Part shown: piece by piece, positions 1 to 12,376 of the stretch
How positions within the stretch are numbered: the stretch's first letter is position 1
Layout of the letters: each line of letters begins with the position of its first letter
Assembly (NCBI GenBank): GCA_036244855.1
Contig: BQKZ01000506.1
Coordinates: 75,909 to 139,908, forward strand
DNA length: 64,000 bases
From: Temnopleurus reevesii
Taxonomy: Eukaryota > Echinodermata > Echinoidea > Temnopleuroida > Temnopleuridae
Reading direction: 5' to 3'
Translations under genes and position numbers: made by a program
Notes under the pieces: generated by a model
Told to the model about the DNA's origin: nothing
Seen by the model: the letters and a program-made list of their open reading frames with translations, nothing else
Databases searched by the model: none

Positions 1-983
1 TCGATCAAATGGGCCAAAGGGGGCAAAATGAATTTAAGGCGCTAAAAAGGGAAACAGGAGAGGCCCATGTAATATCGAGTTCATCACTAATATCTGTGAA
101 GATAATTTCAACGTAGCATACCATCTATTCAACAGTCTACAGTATATTGTACAACGCAACAAATTGAGGGATATTCCCAGGACTTTTCTGATACAAATCG
201 CACATTATGATGCTAGGTTGCAGGCACGTTAAAGGAAACGTTTCATATTCGTGAAGCTAGCCAAATTATGGCCATCGCGAAAAACTATATTTATTTTCCC
301 GTCATATGCAGAAATTTGAAGAAGACACATTGGGGTAACGCTGAATTCGTTCTGATGTCGTGCAACGAACGCACATGATATCGTTAGTCAAGCATATATC
401 CCCTGTATTTTGCACATATGTATGGACAATGATATAGATTTGAAGCACACTGGATATACGTTGGCAATTTAAAGTAATTTCCACCGTAATTATAGTTATC
501 GCAATTAATAATTATTCACTTTATGTATGATACTTTGTTCGACGTATATGTATATTTTTTGTATATTTTGAAATGAGCATAATACACAAATTAAAGTAAT
601 TAAAAGAAATGTATCAATCGTCAAGAAACAAAATTGACGACGTGCGTCGCTTTCTTGAACAGGACATCTTCCCACGTGCAAACATCGATGCATTTCACAC
701 GCCACACACAACACCATTGGAAGTTTCATTCACTTTCCAGGTCCGCTGACGGTCCATTCGTCTAGCGCTCCGCAGAAATAACGGTTTATTGGCATTTTCA
801 GAATTAAATAAGCCAGAAAATCTTCTCCGAATTTCGTACATACTTATATCTATGTACGTGTCCAAATATCTACTAATATGTATATATATATATATCTATT
901 TTCGTTAAAAAGTAACTTGTGAATATATCAGCTGGTTTCACATTAAAATCTGCATACTTACCATAACTACTCTGTACCTTTAA
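1..983. other. Non-coding, no gene seen
   Basis: AT-rich sequence with only short chance ORFs on both strands and no recognisable domain, splice pattern or repeat family. A short AT microsatellite lies around 880-895. Confidence 0.6.
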
Positions 984-1596
984 AGGGATACTATTATGAA
1001 AATACAAGTTGATCTGTATTGATGTATTATACCATTATCAATACCCTTTTCACTGAAACAGAGTCCAAATGTGTTTCATATATTTATAATATTTTTTCTT
1101 CATTTTCATGTTGGCTTAGCTGGGAACGCCCCTAAAAATTTCTTTCAAATGTCAATCATGTTGTGACATCACACAAGTCAAGTTTGTTCACCTTTCTAAA
1201 TCATGTTTCAGAGCTGGTTCTGTAAATAACAAAAGGAAATATGTAGATCAATGCAGGGATTTCAATTCAGGTGATTGCCCATGAAAGGGAATTAGAATGC
1301 ACAATTACCTGAATTTAAAGACCTGCATTGATCCACATATTTCCTTTTGTTATTTACAGAACCAGCTCTGAAACATGATCTAGAAAGGTGAACAAACTTG
1401 ACTTGTGTGATGTCACAACAGGATTGACATTGGAAAGAAATTTGTAGGGGCGTTCCCAACTAAGCCAACATAAAGATGAAGAAAAAATATTATAAAATAT
1501 ATGAAACACATTTGGACTCTCTTTCAGTAAAAAGGGTATTGATAATGGTATAATACATCAATACAGATCAACTTGTATTTTCATAATAGTGGACCT
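984..1596. mobile_element. 613-bp fold-back MITE flanked by TTAA
   Basis: The two halves are near-perfect reverse complements of about 290 bp each, with a short loop near 1,270-1,310. The outer ends read AGGGATACTATTATG and, inverted, AGGTCCACTATTATG. A TTAA sits immediately outside each end (980-983 and 1,597-1,600). A TTAA target duplication is typical of piggyBac-type (and Kolobok-type) transposons. The element has no coding capacity, so it would be a non-autonomous fold-back derivative. Superfamily assignment is inference from the target site only. Confidence 0.75.
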
Positions 1597-1600
1597 TTAA

Positions 1601-2936
1601 GCATGGTATACTATCACAATAACAACTTGAACTTCATCAGCCGTGGAAGTGCTGGAAAAACAATTAAACCCATTCTTCCTCAGATGTATTTCAGATGAAC
1701 GAGTAACCAAGCAGAGAATTTGTCTATAAATAGCCACTTCTCTACGAACCCTAGCATCCATCTTAATCACTTTTATCCTTCTTTGCCTTCGGTCCTTGGT
1801 TTCCATAATTATTTTTCCATTGTGCGCTCTTTGTATGTGTCGAAAACTGTTTAATTTGTGACTGTAAAAAATCTAGGTTATTAGTATGATGATTATCATA
1901 AATGTACTAATGATTAATCATTCTTTTTATATTGTCATCGTTATCATGGTTATTGCTATTTTCAGTGTTATTAGTTTTAAAAGAATTATTACTAATTTTT
2001 ATTATAATTATTATTAACGTCATCATCATCATCTTCGTCATCGTTATCAATTTCAAAATTGTTGTGAACGCAACCTTTGAAAGACTAATTTAATCAATGC
2101 TTAAATCAAGGAAACATAAATGTAACTCCGCTGTTTAAGGTACCGGTAACACATTTTTTTTAAACAGATGAGCGTCCAGTAGTAAGGTTCACAGAACAAT
2201 TTTAAGTTATTTTCAATCCTTTTCCTGTTTATTCTTATATGACCTACTGGCAACAATAATTGTGTTATGTCTTCAAATAGAGCGTTTTCATGCTAAAGAA
2301 AAAATTGAATCAGTTAAATAATCAATCAATCAATTAATCAATCGATCAATCAATCAATCAATCAATCAAACAACCCAATACATCTTGACATACAATTTCT
2401 CATTTTCAAAATGTCCTGTCAGGGAGGCTTATTTTCAAGGAAACATATTTGGGCTGTTCAAAGAGGCCTGTCTAAATCCCATAGATCTATATTCACCAAT
2501 ACACCCTGGATATTAATATCACAGATATCGCCTACTCAAAACAAGTTACAGATTTTCTGTTGCCTACTCAAAAACAAAGTTGATATTAATCGGATATGCA
2601 ATCTCTTGGCATGGCGTAAACATATCACAAACGCTGGATTTCATCTCTTAAAAATATCTCTGAATTGAACCTGCAAATTCCCATAAAGAAATCGACCGAG
2701 TTATTATTTTTGTTTATTCGAATTTTCTATATACACCAAAGAAAAATTATATTGTAATATCCCCCTTTTGAATGCATGTTGATAAAAATTCGACAATATT
2801 TAAGGTTTTCCCATCCAATTTCTAAGCAAATCAACGATTCAAAGATCTATATAATCGTATAATTTGAATCACTGGCTAAATTGCCTATCAAATATTGTGT
2901 TTTTACTTTATATTCCTGGGATATAGGTACAGTCCC
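1601..2936. other. Non-coding with short ATT/ATC-rich stretches
   Basis: AT-rich DNA without a supportable gene. It holds TTAT/ATCATC-rich low-complexity sequence around 1,900-2,050 and the AATC microsatellite listed separately. Confidence 0.5.
2321..2370 (+). repeat. AATC tetranucleotide microsatellite
   Basis: Imperfect run of AATC units, interrupted by AATT and GATC variants. Confidence 0.85.
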
Positions 2937-5260
2937 TCAACACCATGTAAACCAAATATTCAACAGCCTAGGCAAGGAAGTAAGGGGAGCGGAAGTATGA
3001 CTGGACCGATGACCTAAGATGGCGCTGAATGTCTATATAGCTATCACCTGTAAAAACGGATCCTGTAGGGGGCAGAGGGTCAACAACCAACTTTGCAAGT
3101 TTTTAAAGTTTAAATTCCTTCATCTGTTCATGGATTAGAAACCGTGCTACAGCTCCAGTCACATAGAAACCCGGAAGCAACACGATTTATCACCATTCTT
3201 AGTTCAGTTGAGTCCTTTGTGATCCGTTACCGACCTCATTAATATGCATATCTTAATACTGAAAAGAATATTTAACAAATAAATCAGTGGAAATCAAAGA
3301 AATTCGTTCTAGCCTTACTATTACCAGGTTTGAAATGTTCTTCCACCACTAGTTTTCTTGTTGTTCTTGTTTAAACTTTCAATTTTTTGTCCGAATGTCC
3401 TTCCGTTACCGTGGAATTGCCCTTTGCTAATTTTAAAGTTTAAATTCCTTCATCTGTTCATGGATTAGAAACCGTGTTACAGCTCCAGTCACATAGAAGC
3501 CCGGACGCAACACGATTCATCACCCTTCGTAGTTCAGTTGAGTCCTTTGTGATCTGAGTTTTGTGTCCCTCATTGCTCAAGGGGCAGAATGCCGTTAATC
3601 AGAACATTACTTGACAAGGAGTCATGTTCAATTGTGTTGCTCCCGGGGTTCTATGTGACTGGGACTTACAACGCCCATCAGAGTCAGGAGGGAAGAGGGA
3701 ACTTGCATGACTGGATCGATGACCTGAGATGGTGCTGGCTGTCAAGGTCAGAGCAGCCTTTTTCATATTGGCGGGACCAGAGGTCATTGATTCAGCGACC
3801 CCATATGTTGGTTTTAGAGTGTGTATTCATTGGGTTGAGAAGGTCTTTCGAGACCCGTGTAAGCCAAATCTTCAGTCGTCACCGAGACCCGGGGAAGGAA
3901 GTTGGGGACGTGGAAGTATGACTGTATTGACAAATGACCTAAGATGGAGCTGACTGTTTTGATAATAGTTGTCTGCTCCATGCAGGCAGATCCAATGAAC
4001 CGTTAGGGGTGCAACTCCCTCCCTCTCCGTTCAAGTCTAGTGTGTATGATCTTTGGGTAGAGAAGGTCTTTCGATACCCTTGCAAGCCAGATCTTCAGCA
4101 GTCATCGAGACCCAGGGGAAGAAGTAAGGGGAGCGGAAGTATGACTGGATCGATGACCTAAGACGGTGCTAACTGTCGAGGTCAGAGTAGATATCTCTGA
4201 CCGTGTTTTAGAGGAAGACACTCCAAGGGAAGATCCAAGGGGTTCATAAAGGGGCCAAACCTCTCCCTTCTGGTCAATTCAATTATTAGTATTATCATTG
4301 TGGTGTTGTTGTTTTTTTGTTTTTGCTGCTATTGTTGCTATTGATGGTTGTTAGGACATTAGCAGCTACCTCTTTCATCTTCAGGAAGTCGAGGTCATAG
4401 CTATTGGTTTCGGACCGTGTTTTATAGGAAGCCACTCCAAGGGTAGATCCAGGGGGAGGCGGGGGTCATGAGGGGACCCCTCCCGTACCCCTCCCTCTTG
4501 GACAATTTGTTATCATTTTTGTTGTTATTGGTGCTTGTTAGGACATCAGCAGGTACATATATCATCTCCAGGGCCGGATTGCTCGAAATGGTCTTAGCTA
4601 TCCTCTTCTTGCTAAGACGTCTCGGCTTCTTGTGCCACGCTTGTAACATATACATTTGCGTTGATACGACTATGTTAAGAGGGTGGCACAACAACTTCAG
4701 ATGCCTTAGCATGAAGAGGATAGCTCAGACTATTTCATGCAATTGGCCCCAGGAAGTAGAGGTCACAGTTGACGAAGTCATTTACAGGAAGACACTCCGA
4801 GAGCTGATTCAGGGGGTCATGAGCAGACTGAACCCCCTCCCTTTTGGACAATCTATAATTATTATTATTTTTATGCTTTGCTGTTGTTGTTGTTGTTATT
4901 CATGGTTGTATAGGCCATCGGCAGCTATACCTCTAGCAACTTCAGGAAGCCGAGAACACAGTTGTCGAGGTCATAACTATCGGTTCCTGACCGTGTTTCA
5001 CAGGAAGATGCTCCAAGGGTGTATCCAGAGGTCACAAGGGGACCAGATCCCCTCCCTTTTAGTCAATTAGTTATTGTTATTGTTGTTGTTATTCATGGTT
5101 GGTCGACTATCAGCAGCTACAGCTTGATGAAGTCGAAATCACGGTTGTCGAGGTCATACCTATCAGTTCCTGACCGTCTTTCACAGGAAGACACTCCGAG
5201 GGCTGATCCAGGGGCCAAATGCAGAAAATGGTCTTCGATATCCTCTTTTTGCTAAAGGTC
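2937..5260 (+). repeat. Degenerate direct-repeat cluster, units about 200-330 bp
   Basis: Recurring blocks mark a decayed tandem family. A block containing 'ggaagtatgact' and 'gatgacctaagatgg' recurs near 2,990, 3,910 and 4,135. A block containing 'aggaagacactccaaggg' or variants recurs near 4,210, 4,425, 4,790, 5,005 and 5,190. Blocks are separated by GTT/ATT-rich stretches beginning 'ggacaatt'. A further 330-bp direct repeat places near-identical text at 3,105-3,235 and 3,435-3,560. ORFs here, including a 200-codon one at 4,468-5,070, run through the repeats and have no protein signature. Confidence 0.6.
3480..3667. mobile_element. MITE of the 'CCAGTCACATAGAAGCCCGG' family
   Basis: An inverted repeat starts near 3,482 (ccagtcacatagaagcccgg) and returns at 3,640-3,667 (gggttctatgtgactggg). 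The same family is present at 44,418, 48,702 and 51,957; a left half alone lies at 3,150-3,235. No coding capacity. Confidence 0.7.
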
Positions 5261-5520
5261 TTAACTTGTCATACCACACTCATAGCATAAACGCAAACGT
5301 TTCATGAGGTGTCACAAAAAGATAAGATTTCCGTCTTCGCAACTAAAGGATAGCTTATACCATTTTGTGCCATTGTCCCCTGAGGATCACGGGTGATACC
5401 AACTTCTTTTGACACAATTTCTTCATGTGTGTTTACATTTATTCATTCACATAATTATCTATCTATACATAGTCCCTTTTTTTGGAAGTGAACAATTTTT
5501 TCTTTCTCTGTTCTGTTTTA

Positions 5521-5700
5521 CAGTGGAACTCAGTATAACGAGGTGCTTCGGACCATCAAAAATACCTTGGTATAGCAGTAATCTATGCCAGGGTCATATA
5601 ACAATGAATTATAATGAACTGGGACCAGATTTTTACCTCTTTATATCAGGAATTTTATTATATCAGATCTCTTTATACCGAGTCACATTATCATCTCCCA
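5521..5700. mobile_element. Decayed copy of the TA-flanked 'aacgaggt' MITE family
   Basis: Contains 'tataacgaggtgcttcggac', 'gggaccagatttttacctct' and 'atatcag' blocks in the order seen in the intact element at 35,641-35,815, but the ends are eroded. Confidence 0.4.
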
Positions 5701-5764
5701 CCCCTATTGAAAAATGTTCTGGTCCCGCCCCTGTGTTGTGACCGTGTTTTGCAGGAAGACACTC

Positions 5765-6160
5765 TGCCTGTATGTGTAATGCGATATGAGAAGTTCAGTA
5801 TACCGACAACCTGCCAGACCCAATTAAACTTGTCTAAAAATAAATGGCAGGTCCATGTTTTACATGTAGACCTTCTGTAGGCCTATACAGAGGGTGATAT
5901 AGGACCTATATGAGAAACGTTTTCCTTGGAGTTCAAGCTTTTTGGAAAGGCATGCACAATAAGAATTACTACCGACGTCAGAGTACAGGCTGATTCCATC
6001 CTGCTACCAAACTACACTACCGTATCTACATTCGATCTATAAATACAAACAAATCTTGGAGACCTTATGTAGGCCTATAAAGAGGGTGATAAATATGATC
6101 AATGTTTGCTTTGGAGTCCAGGCTTTTTTTTTTTTTTTTGAAAGGCTTGTACAATAATAA
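5765..6160. other. Non-coding, short direct repeat
   Basis: No gene. A block reading 'aggcctata' plus 'agagggtgata' occurs twice, near 5,879 and 6,069, about 190 bp apart, so part of this stretch is a diverged tandem duplication. A poly-T run lies at 6,124-6,139. Confidence 0.5.
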
Positions 6161-7527
6161 CACTGGTCAACAGCAAAAAAGTTGTCTGCGATTGCTTTGC
6201 TGATTTAGAGTGAATCCGAGGTGATGAATCCAAAAATCACGTTGGTTTTGCTCAATCAGGTCAAGTTTCCGAGCTATCCCCACATGTTGTTTTTTATGTT
6301 TTTACACTTTAATGCATGTGTTGAGCACTTTTAAAGGGTTTGGTGGGCTGAAATGTCATGGAAAATTTTTTTTTTTTGTTAGAAATGATTATACTAATGT
6401 CAATAAATATTCAGGCCCAATATTTTCTGGTAATTATGTTGAAAATCCCTCAGTTTGAAGCTGTGAAACCTTAAAATCCTCAAAAAATTGGATTGGGCAA
6501 AGTATAATGTTATTGGACAAAAACTGAACTGGAAGACCAGCCAAAATACTTATTTTTCAACATAAGAATATGAATTAGATAAACAAAACAAAAAAAAATT
6601 GAGGAAAAACGAACAGAATTTGTAAAAATTATGAATTTATAATTAAAAAATGATGAAAATAATAAACACCATTATAGACCAATTGGCAACCTCTGTGACA
6701 CCTTTTATTACCAGATGTACCATGTTATCATGTTAATATAAGAAAATTATGAATATATATATTTATATTTATGACAATCTATTAATTAAAATGATAAAAT
6801 CGTATGAAATTCAATTGTTTTTGTACATGAGCTATTATTCAGTTTCATAAAAATGAAAATATTAAAATGTTTGTTAAATTTCTTTAAAAATCTGAACATT
6901 CTGAGTTTTTTTTAAATCATAGGTATTTATTCTCATCCATGGATAAAGGATAAATGGTGAACGAGCCATTATCTTATCACCAGTGTCACCAAATTTGAAG
7001 ATTTGTATAGTGATTTTGGCATTATTTTCAAATTTTTTTATATTATTAAAAATTCTGCATTTTCTCTTTACCTCTCAAATTTTCCTTAAAATTTTTGGAT
7101 CTTTTTTACTAGATTTTTGTTCTGCTGTTCAAAAATAAATATTTTGGCTGGTCTAATCCTCTAATTTTCCAAAAATAACCATATGAGGGCTTCATCCGAA
7201 TTTTTAGAGGATTTTGAGGTTTCATGGCTTCAAACTGAGCCATTTTCAGCAAAATTACCCATTATTATGTGATTTTAATATTTCTTCCTATCAGTATAAT
7301 CATTTCGAACCAAAATATTCATCTGCCATGTCACTTTATTCCATCAACACCTTCCAAAAGGTGTACATGTGAACAAAAACGTAAAAAACAACATGTGGGG
7401 ATAGCTCGAAAACTTGACCTGATGGGACAAAACCGATGTGATTTTTTGATTCAGCGCATCAGATTCACCCTAAATCAGCTAAAAAATCGCAGACAACTTT
7501 CAAAAAGTAAAATTTTGTTGACCAGTG
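6161..7527. mobile_element. 1.37-kb fold-back DNA transposon, PIF/Harbinger-like
   Basis: Ends are the inverted sequence CACTGGTCAACA / TGTTGACCAGTG (one terminal variant base). The whole element folds on itself: for example 'gagctatccccacatgttg' near 6,271 returns inverted near 7,390. A TAA lies directly outside each end (6,158-6,160 and 7,528-7,530). The second copy at 55,555-56,935 is flanked by TTA. A 3-bp TWA target duplication is characteristic of PIF/Harbinger. There is no transposase. The ORF at 7,269-7,775 runs across the right arm and is not a real gene. Confidence 0.75.
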
Positions 7528-10500
7528 TAATTAATACCAACATCAGAGTAATGGGGCAGTATACAACGCCTACTGGCAGATTCCACCCTTCTGCCAAACT
7601 ACATTATTCAAATTCGAACTATGAATTTATCTTTTGCTTAATAAATGAATTTGTACATTGGGATTGGGAGAAAAAAAAACATTCAACAATAAGATTTCAA
7701 ACAGAATATGACATTAATAATAACAATTTTGTTGATGTGATTTTAGAGCAGGGTGGGATCAGTCTGTTTGTATGACTGTCCTTCGACCATTTAGCTTGAA
7801 TTTGGATTATGATTATTTTATCTATTTATTTATTTTATTCGGATGTATTTATACAGACACAAATGATCTGACTATTTGGATTCTTAGAATTGAATGTTTA
7901 GCTTCCATAGTATCTATATAAATCGCTGATTTATGATTTAAAAAAAAACATATATAATCTTTCTCCTCACATAGCTTGCTTGAGATTGAGAAAGTTATGT
8001 CTTGCTGAATTATTGAAAAATACAAAATATTCGAAGCTCTCTAATCTTGTTTTGGTATCGACGTTCATCCTATCGTTAGGGAATTCAAGCACGAGTGTTT
8101 TTAGATTTGAAGTCTCAAAGATCCAAAGCTTTTGTAAATCCCTAACCGTCATTACAGCTTGATGAGGATTACTAGTATTTCTCCGAATTGGTTTTTAGTT
8201 AGCCTCATTTGGGTGCTGATTAGACCTTGTTTACATTTAGAGGGAAATATTATCATAATCACGTGAAAATATTCATTTAATATTTGGAATATATTTTTGA
8301 AAGGTCAACCGATTCCACATCTTCTAATAACAAATTATTACCGAATGAAATGTGCAATTCCACAAAATTGTCATGCCCATTACGCCAAAAAAATATCACT
8401 CTCTTGAAAACTATTCACTTGAAATTCCTTGATATTCAATCAAATGAAACAAATAATATCCATGACACACATTTTAGCTTAACGGAAAAGACAAGGCCTT
8501 GTTAGGTGGTATTCCTCAGATAGGTTGAGGAATTGAACTACAATAATTGGAATCCAGTTTGCATACTTTGCTTGTAGCCATTTCGGGCAAGCCTCGGACA
8601 AGCCATCGAGTTTTTAAGAAAGAACAATGTAACTCATAAAAGTTGCACCTATTAGTAAACCCGCCTATTGGTTGCAGAGAGGAAATTGCACCTGTAAAAT
8701 GATAAGAAAAGTCTTGAAATAATTTTAGTGGATCATGTATTCCTACACACCCCGTGCGCGCATCCAGAATTTTGAGACCCGGGGGATGGGGGCTCGACTG
8801 TTAGCGCCCCTCTCAGCGAAATGTCTCNAAAAAAAAAAAAAATTGACTCCATCGGTTGGCTGAGCTGGGCTTACAGGCCATACATAAAAAAAAAAGGTCC
8901 TCAAGTTAAATTTGGCTCCTCGAGGGGGGCTGATCTAGACTCACTGGCAAAACAAAAAGCTTCACCTCCAATTTGGAGCCCCTCTAAGCGATATTGGTGC
9001 CTTTTTACCACAAATTTGGTGCCCCTAGCTCTGCCCCCCTCCCCCAACGGTGAAGCATGCACCCCTGACTAATTGATATAACGAATTCATCGCTAACCAA
9101 ACATGGCCCAGCCCACGCGTATTTTGCTCGTATGAACTATAAAACAGATCGATTGGGCGTTTAAAAGAGTTTAAACTCTAGTTGGTTTTAGGTAATGCTT
9201 TTTATGTATGTGAATGAGAGTTAAAAATCTAGGCCATCATGGTCAAACGCCTGTTGACCAAAATCCATTTTTTCACTTAGTCATGACAAATGCAATTGTA
9301 TTGATTTTTAGAATAATACGGTTGTCAGACCTGTTATGAGTGACATTTGAATGAACTTTTGCGAACAGATGACACAGCTAACTACCCTGCCAATCACATA
9401 CAATTTACGGTTAGTTAGTCATAGGTAGAACGATGACTGTAAAGATCGGGCACCTATTTAGCAGCAGTCTTTCATTCTGAAACCTTTATAAAAGTCTCAA
9501 TGTCAGATATCAAGTCTTCTCACACTTTTGAGTCGCATGGGTAGTACATTATATGCTGAAAACTGAAAAAAACTGAAAAAACTGAAAAAGATGCAACGTC
9601 ATGAAGCAAATATTACGTAAGATATATATATCTATATATTCAAATGTATAACTCTGCGGCACAAAATATATGCAATTTTCTGCCTTCCAACATTTGGAAC
9701 CCTTTTGAATGCAATATGACACCATTGCACAGGATGCAATGTAAAAAAAAATGAATAAAACGCGGCAGCAGTGGGATACGAGCCCGCGTAAGGCGTTCTA
9801 CCTTTTAAAATGGGCGCTGCTTTCGACCGACAAATGGAATTTAGAAGACATCAAGTTCACATAATCAAAAGTGCAATACTGTGCCCGAAACTGTGCCCAT
9901 ATACTGTTGCATTATTTTGCACCCTTAAAGGTACAGAATTTCCCATTTCTCATTGTATGTACCTTTTTAAACGTTTCAGACGCGAATATTACATGTACTA
10001 ACGGCGGTTTTGAAAGTGGAATTATTAAGAGCTATACAGAATTATTTGTGTAATTATTTATTTTTATATCATTTGGGGGCGAAATGGAAATAGAACACTA
10101 TGATGAAAAAGTAAAAAATGGAAGTTTCCTCCTGGAAACTCTTATTTGGAAGTATAAACAAAAGTGAAAGAAATTTAGAAAAATCTTGATAGGGTATGCG
10201 CAAAGATATATATATATATAAACAAGCAATAAAAAATACACATAATAAACACGTGACTCAGCTGGTTTGGAGTAAATTCAGACAAAATAAAAGCAGGTTT
10301 GAGCTTCATGAGATCTGTCTTGGCATGCCTGGGGCGTTTATCGCCTCCTATTTCCGCCATACATTAAGCACTGCATCCTCAAGTGTAGTCCCGCCTATTA
10401 TCTATCCTGCTGCTTTATGACAAATAGTGCGTTATGATGACTCTGCATTCATCAATAAAAACAACTGTCCTTTTGATGCCCAGACCCCTGAAAGAAAATG

Positions 10501-10549
10501 AGTGGGGAATAAAGCGTAAAACGCCAAATGATGATGATGATAATAATGC
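7528..10549. other. Non-coding, scattered repeat fragments
   Basis: No gene is supportable. The segment around 8,480-8,690 resembles segments near 28,140-28,320 and 48,660-48,950 (shared 'aacccgcctatt'-type end), so it is a dispersed repeat. 8,745-9,070 is a GC-richer degenerate block with 'gcccctct' motifs around an N. Short AACTG repeats lie at 9,560-9,590. Confidence 0.45.
8828..8828. other. Undetermined base (N)
   Basis: Single N directly before a poly-A run; probably a homopolymer or joining ambiguity in the assembly. Confidence 0.9.
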
Positions 10550-10849
10550 AGCGTGGAGGCGTTGTGGTGTAGTGGTCGTGACTCTCGCCTTTCAACTAGA
10601 GGGTCGTAGGTTCGAATCCTACCCATGGCGTCAATATTCTTCAGCAAGAAATTCATCCACATTGTGCTGCACTCAACCCAGGTGAGGTGAATGGGTACCT
10701 GGCAGAAATATTTATTCCTTGCAATGCCACGTGCGACGCGGATGGCTGCCGGGCTAAAGCCAGGGTAATACTAATGTAAAGCGCATTGAACACTCCGCAG
10801 AGTGGATTCGTGCGCTATATAAATTGCATTTATTAGTATTATTAGTATT
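10550..10849 (+). mobile_element. tRNA-derived SINE, full length
   Basis: The head at about 10,555-10,625 resembles a tRNA: an A-box-like 'tggtgtagtgg' and a B-box 'GGTTCGAATCC'. A body follows with 'ctgcactcaacccaggtgag' and 'gctgccgggctaaagccagg', then 'gcgctatataaa' and a simple tail of TTATTAG units. The B-box and pol III head mark a SINE and not a functional tRNA gene, because the acceptor stem does not close. Related copies: 10,850-11,060 (minus), 15,420-15,690 (minus), 44,907-45,118 (plus, headless). Confidence 0.8.
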
Positions 10850-11060
10850 ATTATATAGCGCACGTGCCCACTCTACTGAATGCTCATAGCGCTTTACATT
10901 ATTGTTACCCAGGCTTATGCCCAGCGTACACCAACACACTTGGCATTTCAAGGAATAACCATACCTGCCAGGTTCCCATTCACCTCACCTGGGTTGAATG
11001 CAGTATACTGTGGATGAATTTCTTGCTGAAAGAAATTAACGCCATAGCTGGAATTCGAAT
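10850..11060 (-). mobile_element. Headless SINE copy, tail-to-tail with its neighbour
   Basis: Reverse complement of the body of the SINE at 10,550-10,849: 'tatagcgca', then a diverged stretch, then 'cacctcacctgggttgaatg' and 'tggatgaatttcttgctg'. The tRNA-like head is degraded around 11,040-11,060. The two copies meet in a shared TTATTAG tail. Confidence 0.75.
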
Positions 11061-11495
11061 AGAGCTAAAGAGATTTTCGACAAATTAATTGTGTCACAAT
11101 CCTCACCCGTTGAAATGTGTAAAAAAATCACCAGATTTACATTGTTGCGCAGTCTGGTTCCAATTTTCAATAGCAGTATGAATGAGTCGATTTGATTGCA
11201 ATCGGGTTTCAGTTAATTTACAGAAAAAATAATCCTCTTTTGGAAGTATGCACTCTTGGAAATTTGGGCAAAAAGTTTACCCAACACTGGGCAGGATAAT
11301 TGTCCACAAAACTATCTCCACGTGTGCATTGCTCTTTTTTTTTGCATTTCAAGTGTAATTATAAGGATGTATTTTAATCAAAAGTTGTGTAAAGATGTTC
11401 AAATTTGGGTGGAATTTTGCAATTCCACAAAAACTAATTAATGTCTTTGCACGAAGACAAAGCAATCCCCATACAGCAACAATTCAAAGTGTTTA
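11061..11495. other. Non-coding, nothing recognised
   Basis: AT-rich unique-looking sequence with no gene or repeat that I can identify. Confidence 0.5.
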
Positions 11496-11752
11496 TGCCG
11501 ACTTACATCTTTGGGGTTTTAGTCTCCGTCAGTCCAGCGTTCTTATTGATAAACAATTTTCCCTGAGCACACAGTAGGCCTATATGCTGATCAGACGGTT
11601 GACTGACGTTCGGTTTGCGCTCAAGGATCCCCCGCCAAACGTCAGTGCATCGCCTCTGCGTCTTTGTTCGTCCAGGGAGCGGTTTTTTTTTCATTTTCGA
11701 AAACCCTGGGCCAACGCAGGATAAATACAGAAATGTGCGCATCGGTCTTTAC
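11496..11752. mobile_element. Diverged MITE of the 'GGCCGACTCACACCTTTGCG' family
   Basis: Left end 'gccgacttacatctttggg', right end 'aaatgtgcgcatcggtct', with the internal 'gctgatcagacg' and 'gcgctcaagga' blocks shared with the copies at 12,377, 14,438 and 14,940. More diverged than those copies. Confidence 0.65.
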
Positions 11753-12376
11753 CGCATACAGACCATTTTACAGGAGAACTTTTAAAACAAGAGCTTAAAA
11801 TCCAAAGTCGAACTACAAATATATTTCATAATTCGGTATGTTTTTCGTTGTTGTTGTTGTTCCCTTCTCCCTCTGGCTTCCTCTTTAATTTAATCGCCGA
11901 GTTTTGTTATTGTAATGTTCATGTACTTTTTCTCATGCAGGACCCCTCGTGGTACTTACATCTTGTTGTGAGGACATCCTGCCAAAATATTGATCAATAC
12001 ATAAATAAATTAATTAATTAATTAATAAATTACAACCCATTGCAAGAAAATAGTCACTTAAAACTATTTATCTATAGATCCATTGTCATAAATTTGTTTC
12101 TTAAATCACTAATATCTTTTGTCCATGTTGTTTGGCGGTCAATATTCGTTTAACAGCTGCATTGAAACAAAACGAAAGATAGAGAGGTAAAGTTTATAAT
12201 CTGGGCACAATATTCGCGGTGGCGTCTTCGTATATAGATTATGGCTGTTAATTCAACTGGACCAAGACTGGCCCTTGCAACAGGTGCGCCTGATAGATCA
12301 TCCACTAAGTAGGGAAATGTCACCAGTCATCTACAGGAAGGGCTCGCATTGTGTTCTTGGGAATGGGGTTGTCTAT
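11753..12376. other. Non-coding, nothing recognised
   Basis: No gene. Contains short GTT and TTAA runs only. Confidence 0.5.

Noticed and set aside
4468..5070. 200-codon plus ORF, the longest in the first 24 kb
   Set aside because: It runs through repeat units of a degenerate array, has poly-Ile/Leu/Cys from GTT/ATT runs and no domain.
7269..7775. 168-codon plus ORF
   Set aside because: Starts inside the right arm of the fold-back transposon, whose other copy does not keep the frame.
10555..10625. Possible tRNA gene
   Set aside because: A- and B-box-like sequences are present but the acceptor stem does not pair and a SINE body follows.
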